Source of the DNA: CAG-873 sp910578365
Lineage (GTDB): Bacteria > Bacteroidota > Bacteroidia > Bacteroidales > Muribaculaceae
Direction: 5' to 3'
NCBI GenBank assembly: GCA_951635545.1
Contig: OX620685.1
Coordinates: forward strand, 3,286,001-3,350,000
DNA: 64,000 bases
Position 1 is the first letter of the stretch, and each line of letters begins with the position of its first letter. The notes beneath the pieces were generated by a model. That model did no database searches and was not told the origin of the DNA. It saw only the letters and a list, made by a program, of their open reading frames with translations. This document shows positions 61,284 through 64,000 of the stretch, one piece after another. Made by a program: the position numbers and the translations under genes.

Positions 61284-62350
61284 AAGTAGGTATCATAACC
61301 CAGCCGCTGGGCATTAATATAGGCGGAATTCTGCAGAACTGGGCTCTGCAGAAAACTGTAGCCAATATGGGACACAATCCTGTGACCCTGAATTTTTACC
61401 GCCCTTACAAGGTAAGCCTTAAAGAGGTGCTCAGAGTATGGGGGCGCAATGTGCGCACGCTGCTGCGCCGCCTTTATGGCCGATACGACCGTTTTATGAC
61501 AACTTCCGACGGTTTTCCCATGGCTGCGAACATCGACTTCATAAACAATGAAATAGCAGTAACTGAACGCTGCACCGCTTACTCACCCCTCGACGGTGCC
61601 GGGGCATACATCGTAGGCAGCGATCAGGTATGGCGCCCGCGATACAACATCGGAACTCTGGAAGATTCATTTTTGAGATTCATCGGTGACTCGCAGTGTG
61701 TACGCATAGCCTACGCGGCCTCGTTCGGCACCGAAACATGGGAGCTCGACGGCTCTCAGACCGCCAAGTGCAAAAAACTGCTCAAACGCTTCGATGCGGT
61801 TTCGGTACGTGAGAAGTCCGGTGCTGAACTGTGCCGTACTCATCTTGACCGCGACGCAGCAGTAGTTCTTGACCCCACCCTGCTGCTTCGCGCCGACGAT
61901 TACCGCCGGCTGTACAGCCATATGCCGGCCTCAATGCCGCGGCATACGGCAAGCTACTTCCTTGATATCAACACTACAAAATACAAAGCTGCCGTAAAAG
62001 CAGCACGGATTCTCGGAGCCATCGACATCGACCTTCACCCCAGGCGTACTCATGTGGCCGAATGGCTCTCTGCCATGGCATCGGCCGAGGTTGTAATCAC
62101 CGACTCGTTTCACGGCACTGTGTTCGCAATTATATTCCACCGCAAGTTCGCGGTGCTGTCGAACCATCGCCGAGGCAACAGCCGCCTGCACTCCCTGCTA
62201 TCGCAACTGGGGCTGGAAAATCATCTGATTGCAAATGAAAGCCATATTGACCGCTTGGTTGCCCTCGAACCCGACTGGCACGACGTTGAGTGCCGACTCG
62301 ACGGACTGCGCAGTATATCGCTTCAATTTCTTAACGACGCCCTGAAATGA
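61280..62350 (+). CDS. Polysaccharide pyruvyl transferase
   Basis: A 356-residue cytoplasmic transferase of the CsaB/WcaK-like family (PF04230) that adds ketal-linked pyruvate from PEP to a sugar. Marks: the N-terminal GIITQPLGINIGGILQNWALQ, GAYIVGSDQVWRPRYN near residue 112, YAASFGTE, and the C-terminal VVITDSFHGTVFAIIFHRKF with the conserved histidine. It overlaps the flippase and glycosyltransferase genes by four bases each. It is the usual companion of the FrhB-type protein upstream. Confidence 0.88.
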   Translation: MKVGIITQPLGINIGGILQNWALQKTVANMGHNPVTLNFYRPYKVSLKEVLRVWGRNVRTLLRRLYGRYDRFMTTSDGFPMAANIDFINNEIAVTERCTAYSPLDGAGAYIVGSDQVWRPRYNIGTLEDSFLRFIGDSQCVRIAYAASFGTETWELDGSQTAKCKKLLKRFDAVSVREKSGAELCRTHLDRDAAVVLDPTLLLRADDYRRLYSHMPASMPRHTASYFLDINTTKYKAAVKAARILGAIDIDLHPRRTHVAEWLSAMASAEVVITDSFHGTVFAIIFHRKFAVLSNHRRGNSRLHSLLSQLGLENHLIANESHIDRLVALEPDWHDVECRLDGLRSISLQFLNDALK

Positions 62351-63339
62351 ACACTGACACCATTGTAAAAATATCGGTAATCATTCCGGTATATAATGTT
62401 GAGAAATACCTTTCGCGCTGCCTCGACTCTGTTTTACGACAAAGTCTTAGAGAAATCGAAGTGATATGTGTCGACGACTGCACCCCCAACGGCAGCGCGG
62501 CGATAATCAACAGCTATGTTCAGCGCGACTCCAGAGTGAAAGCCATTCACAAAGCGCAGAACGAAGGCCCCATGAAAGCCCGCGAAAGCGGATACGACAT
62601 GGCCTGCGGAGAGTATCTGTTTTTCTGCGACGGTGACGACCTGCTGCCCCCCGACGCCCTGTCCATGCTATACAATTCAGCTAAAGAAAGCGGCGCCGAC
62701 ATTACTGTCGGCAATGCTGAGATGGTAGGCGAAAGCGGCAAAAAGGTACCGCGCCACAGGGCTACACGTGTAGGCAGCGACTACCGCTCATACATTCGTT
62801 TTATTCTCAACTGGGGCACGCCTGCACTGTGGGGAATACTCTTCCGGCGCTCGCTCTTCGAGGGTGTGCGCTACACGGCGGAAAAGCACATGAAACTGTC
62901 GGAAGACCGCCGACTTCTCACCGAAATTCTCATGCTGAGGCAACCGACAGTCCACGGACTCGACCGGGTGGTGTACTGGTACTGGATTAATCCCGCATCG
63001 TCGACCCGCACGAAAATCAATGAAAAGGCTGTTATCGGTCAGTTCAAATCTCTCTACGGCAGCTATGAATTCATAGAGGAGCGCAGTTCGGAATTTACAC
63101 ACTGCAACGACAACCAAATGATACGCTATCTGAGCCTGTACCTCGAAAAAGGCGCCAGGCCGGACTTGCTGAAATCAATTCATCCGGATATAAAACGACA
63201 GCTTGGCTACCGCCACATGGCCAATGTCTGCGGCACCCGTTTTGCGACACACACATTTCTGTGCATGCACTCGGCTGTGTACCGCTACGTCGTAAGCAGC
63301 GCCCGCATAATTATCCGCAGGCTTCAGGGTAAGGAATAA
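62347..63339 (+). CDS. Family 2 glycosyltransferase
   Basis: A 330-residue GT-A glycosyltransferase. The nucleotide-sugar region is VIIPVYNVEKYLSRCLDSVLRQ (residues 11-32) followed by ICVDDCTPNGS. The metal-binding DxD is DGDD at residues 95-98 in LFFCDGDDLL. A C-terminal extension with charged helices suits addition of one sugar to a lipid-linked repeat unit. The sugar is not predictable. Its last 16 bases overlap the convergent gene. Confidence 0.92.
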   Translation: MNTDTIVKISVIIPVYNVEKYLSRCLDSVLRQSLREIEVICVDDCTPNGSAAIINSYVQRDSRVKAIHKAQNEGPMKARESGYDMACGEYLFFCDGDDLLPPDALSMLYNSAKESGADITVGNAEMVGESGKKVPRHRATRVGSDYRSYIRFILNWGTPALWGILFRRSLFEGVRYTAEKHMKLSEDRRLLTEILMLRQPTVHGLDRVVYWYWINPASSTRTKINEKAVIGQFKSLYGSYEFIEERSSEFTHCNDNQMIRYLSLYLEKGARPDLLKSIHPDIKRQLGYRHMANVCGTRFATHTFLCMHSAVYRYVVSSARIIIRRLQGKE

Positions 63340-64000
63340 CTCAGAGCAGGCTTCTCCTCTTCTACTGTTTCAGGAGCGGTATAACGCGGCTGCAGCAACA
63401 TGTAGGCGAATATCATCCATGGAGCCGCCATACGCAAATAATCGGTGTAGAACATCGCCATTACCATCTGGGCAGTGATAAAGAGGGCAATTCTTTTATC
63501 GAAATACGGCAGCCCCTTACGGCGTAAGCAAGTTATGCGGAAAAATCCCCAGAGCCACCATATCAGACCAGGTATACCCAGCTCCATGACAATAAAGAGC
63601 AGCAGCATGCGGGTTCCGAACAGAGTCCATTCATATTCTTTGTAAAACTTGGTAGGCTTTATGGTTCTTGTGCCCTTCATGTGGCCCACGCCCACACCGG
63701 TCCAAAACCCGCCGGGCTCGTCGCGTATGACCGGATAGAGAAGTACAAGCTTGGCCATGCGAGGCACGTCCATAGCCCACCATTCAACCGACAGGGCATC
63801 GTCGAATTCACCGTCGAAATAGCGTTGCGCCAGTTCGGCATGGTATGCTATGTCGGAACCGCTGCCAAAGAAATATTCCTCCAGAAAGTCCTCCGACAAT
63901 ATATCTTCCGACGACTGGTTGGTAACGTCGACATATATACTGAATACCAGAGCGAAAACAGCGGCAGCAACAGGAACCATGAATATCGACTTTATAAACA
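63324..64000 (-). CDS. O-antigen polymerase/ligase-like membrane protein (partial)
   Basis: The frame runs off the right edge; the visible 225 or so C-terminal residues include at least three hydrophobic segments (an N-terminal one continuing past the edge, then LLLFIVMELGIPGLIWWLWGFF and ALFITAQMVMAMFYTDYLRMAAPWMIFAYMLL). A large periplasmic-type loop with GFWTGVGVGHMKGTRT lies between, a pattern of Wzy/WaaL proteins. An ATG at 63980 is internal, since the frame continues upstream in hydrophobic sequence. It converges on the glycosyltransferase gene, so it starts another unit of the same locus. Confidence 0.65.
   Translation of the reverse strand, partial: FIKSIFMVPVAAAVFALVFSIYVDVTNQSSEDILSEDFLEEYFFGSGSDIAYHAELAQRYFDGEFDDALSVEWWAMDVPRMAKLVLLYPVIRDEPGGFWTGVGVGHMKGTRTIKPTKFYKEYEWTLFGTRMLLLFIVMELGIPGLIWWLWGFFRITCLRRKGLPYFDKRIALFITAQMVMAMFYTDYLRMAAPWMIFAYMLLQPRYTAPETVEEEKPALSYSLP

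Overview
This window looks like a Bacteroidales chromosome, most likely Muribaculaceae or a close relative. Evidence: sigma-ABfr-type promoters (TTTG or TTG, about 19-21 bases, then TAnnTTTG) in front of several genes, few Shine-Dalgarno sites, a complete nqrABCDEF operon, SLC45-type MFS, M49 peptidase and PepSY-like proteins, and Bacteroidetes-type mobile elements. The lineage is inferred from gene content; no rRNA is present.

Region 1 (about 0.8-17.2 kb) is an accessory island between a PepSY-like gene (222-659) and a MATE efflux gene (17296-18609). It holds an IS110-family transposase, a small set of conjugation-type genes (two small proteins, PcfK-like and a truncated PcfJ-like), two near-identical IS21-family elements flanking a gene stump, an excisionase-like gene and a tyrosine integrase. 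It ends in a complete recombinase-in-trio (RIT) element with three overlapping tyrosine recombinase genes between perfect 27-base inverted repeats. A 13-base direct repeat (822-834 and 17148-17160) at the island edges may be the attachment-site pair. The island looks like a decayed integrative and conjugative element.

Region 2 (17.2-43.4 kb) is ordinary chromosome: MATE exporter, a candidate 63-nt small RNA with its own promoter and terminator, class A beta-lactamase, SLC45-like transporter, split chromate transporter, a 262-bp inverted-repeat element against the start of folC, RidA, a YihY membrane protein, an AGCS symporter, Lgt, a DUF2007-Usp fusion, a small HTH protein, a ROK glucokinase, the Na+-NQR operon, an M23/LysM peptidase, Ndk, an acyltransferase, a lipoprotein and an OmpA-family porin-like protein.

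Region 3 (43.4-54.0 kb) is a second mobile patch. A group II intron (class C by position) lies immediately after the transcription terminator of an M49 dipeptidyl peptidase gene. Its maturase is broken by an in-frame TGA and by an IS982-family element. A second, inverted IS982 copy lies upstream of dxr. Between them are the M49 peptidase and a dxr-rseP-rlmI type operon.

Region 4 (54.0-64.0 kb) is a surface-polysaccharide cluster read mostly in one direction with start/stop overlaps: aldo/keto reductase, SGNH-like protein, FkbH-like HAD protein, acyl carrier protein, hexapeptide acyltransferase, FrhB-type iron-sulfur protein, flippase, polysaccharide pyruvyl transferase and a family 2 glycosyltransferase. 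A convergent O-antigen polymerase/ligase-like gene runs off the end. The FkbH-ACP-acyltransferase set suggests that a small acyl unit (perhaps glyceryl) is built on a carrier protein and transferred to the glycan.
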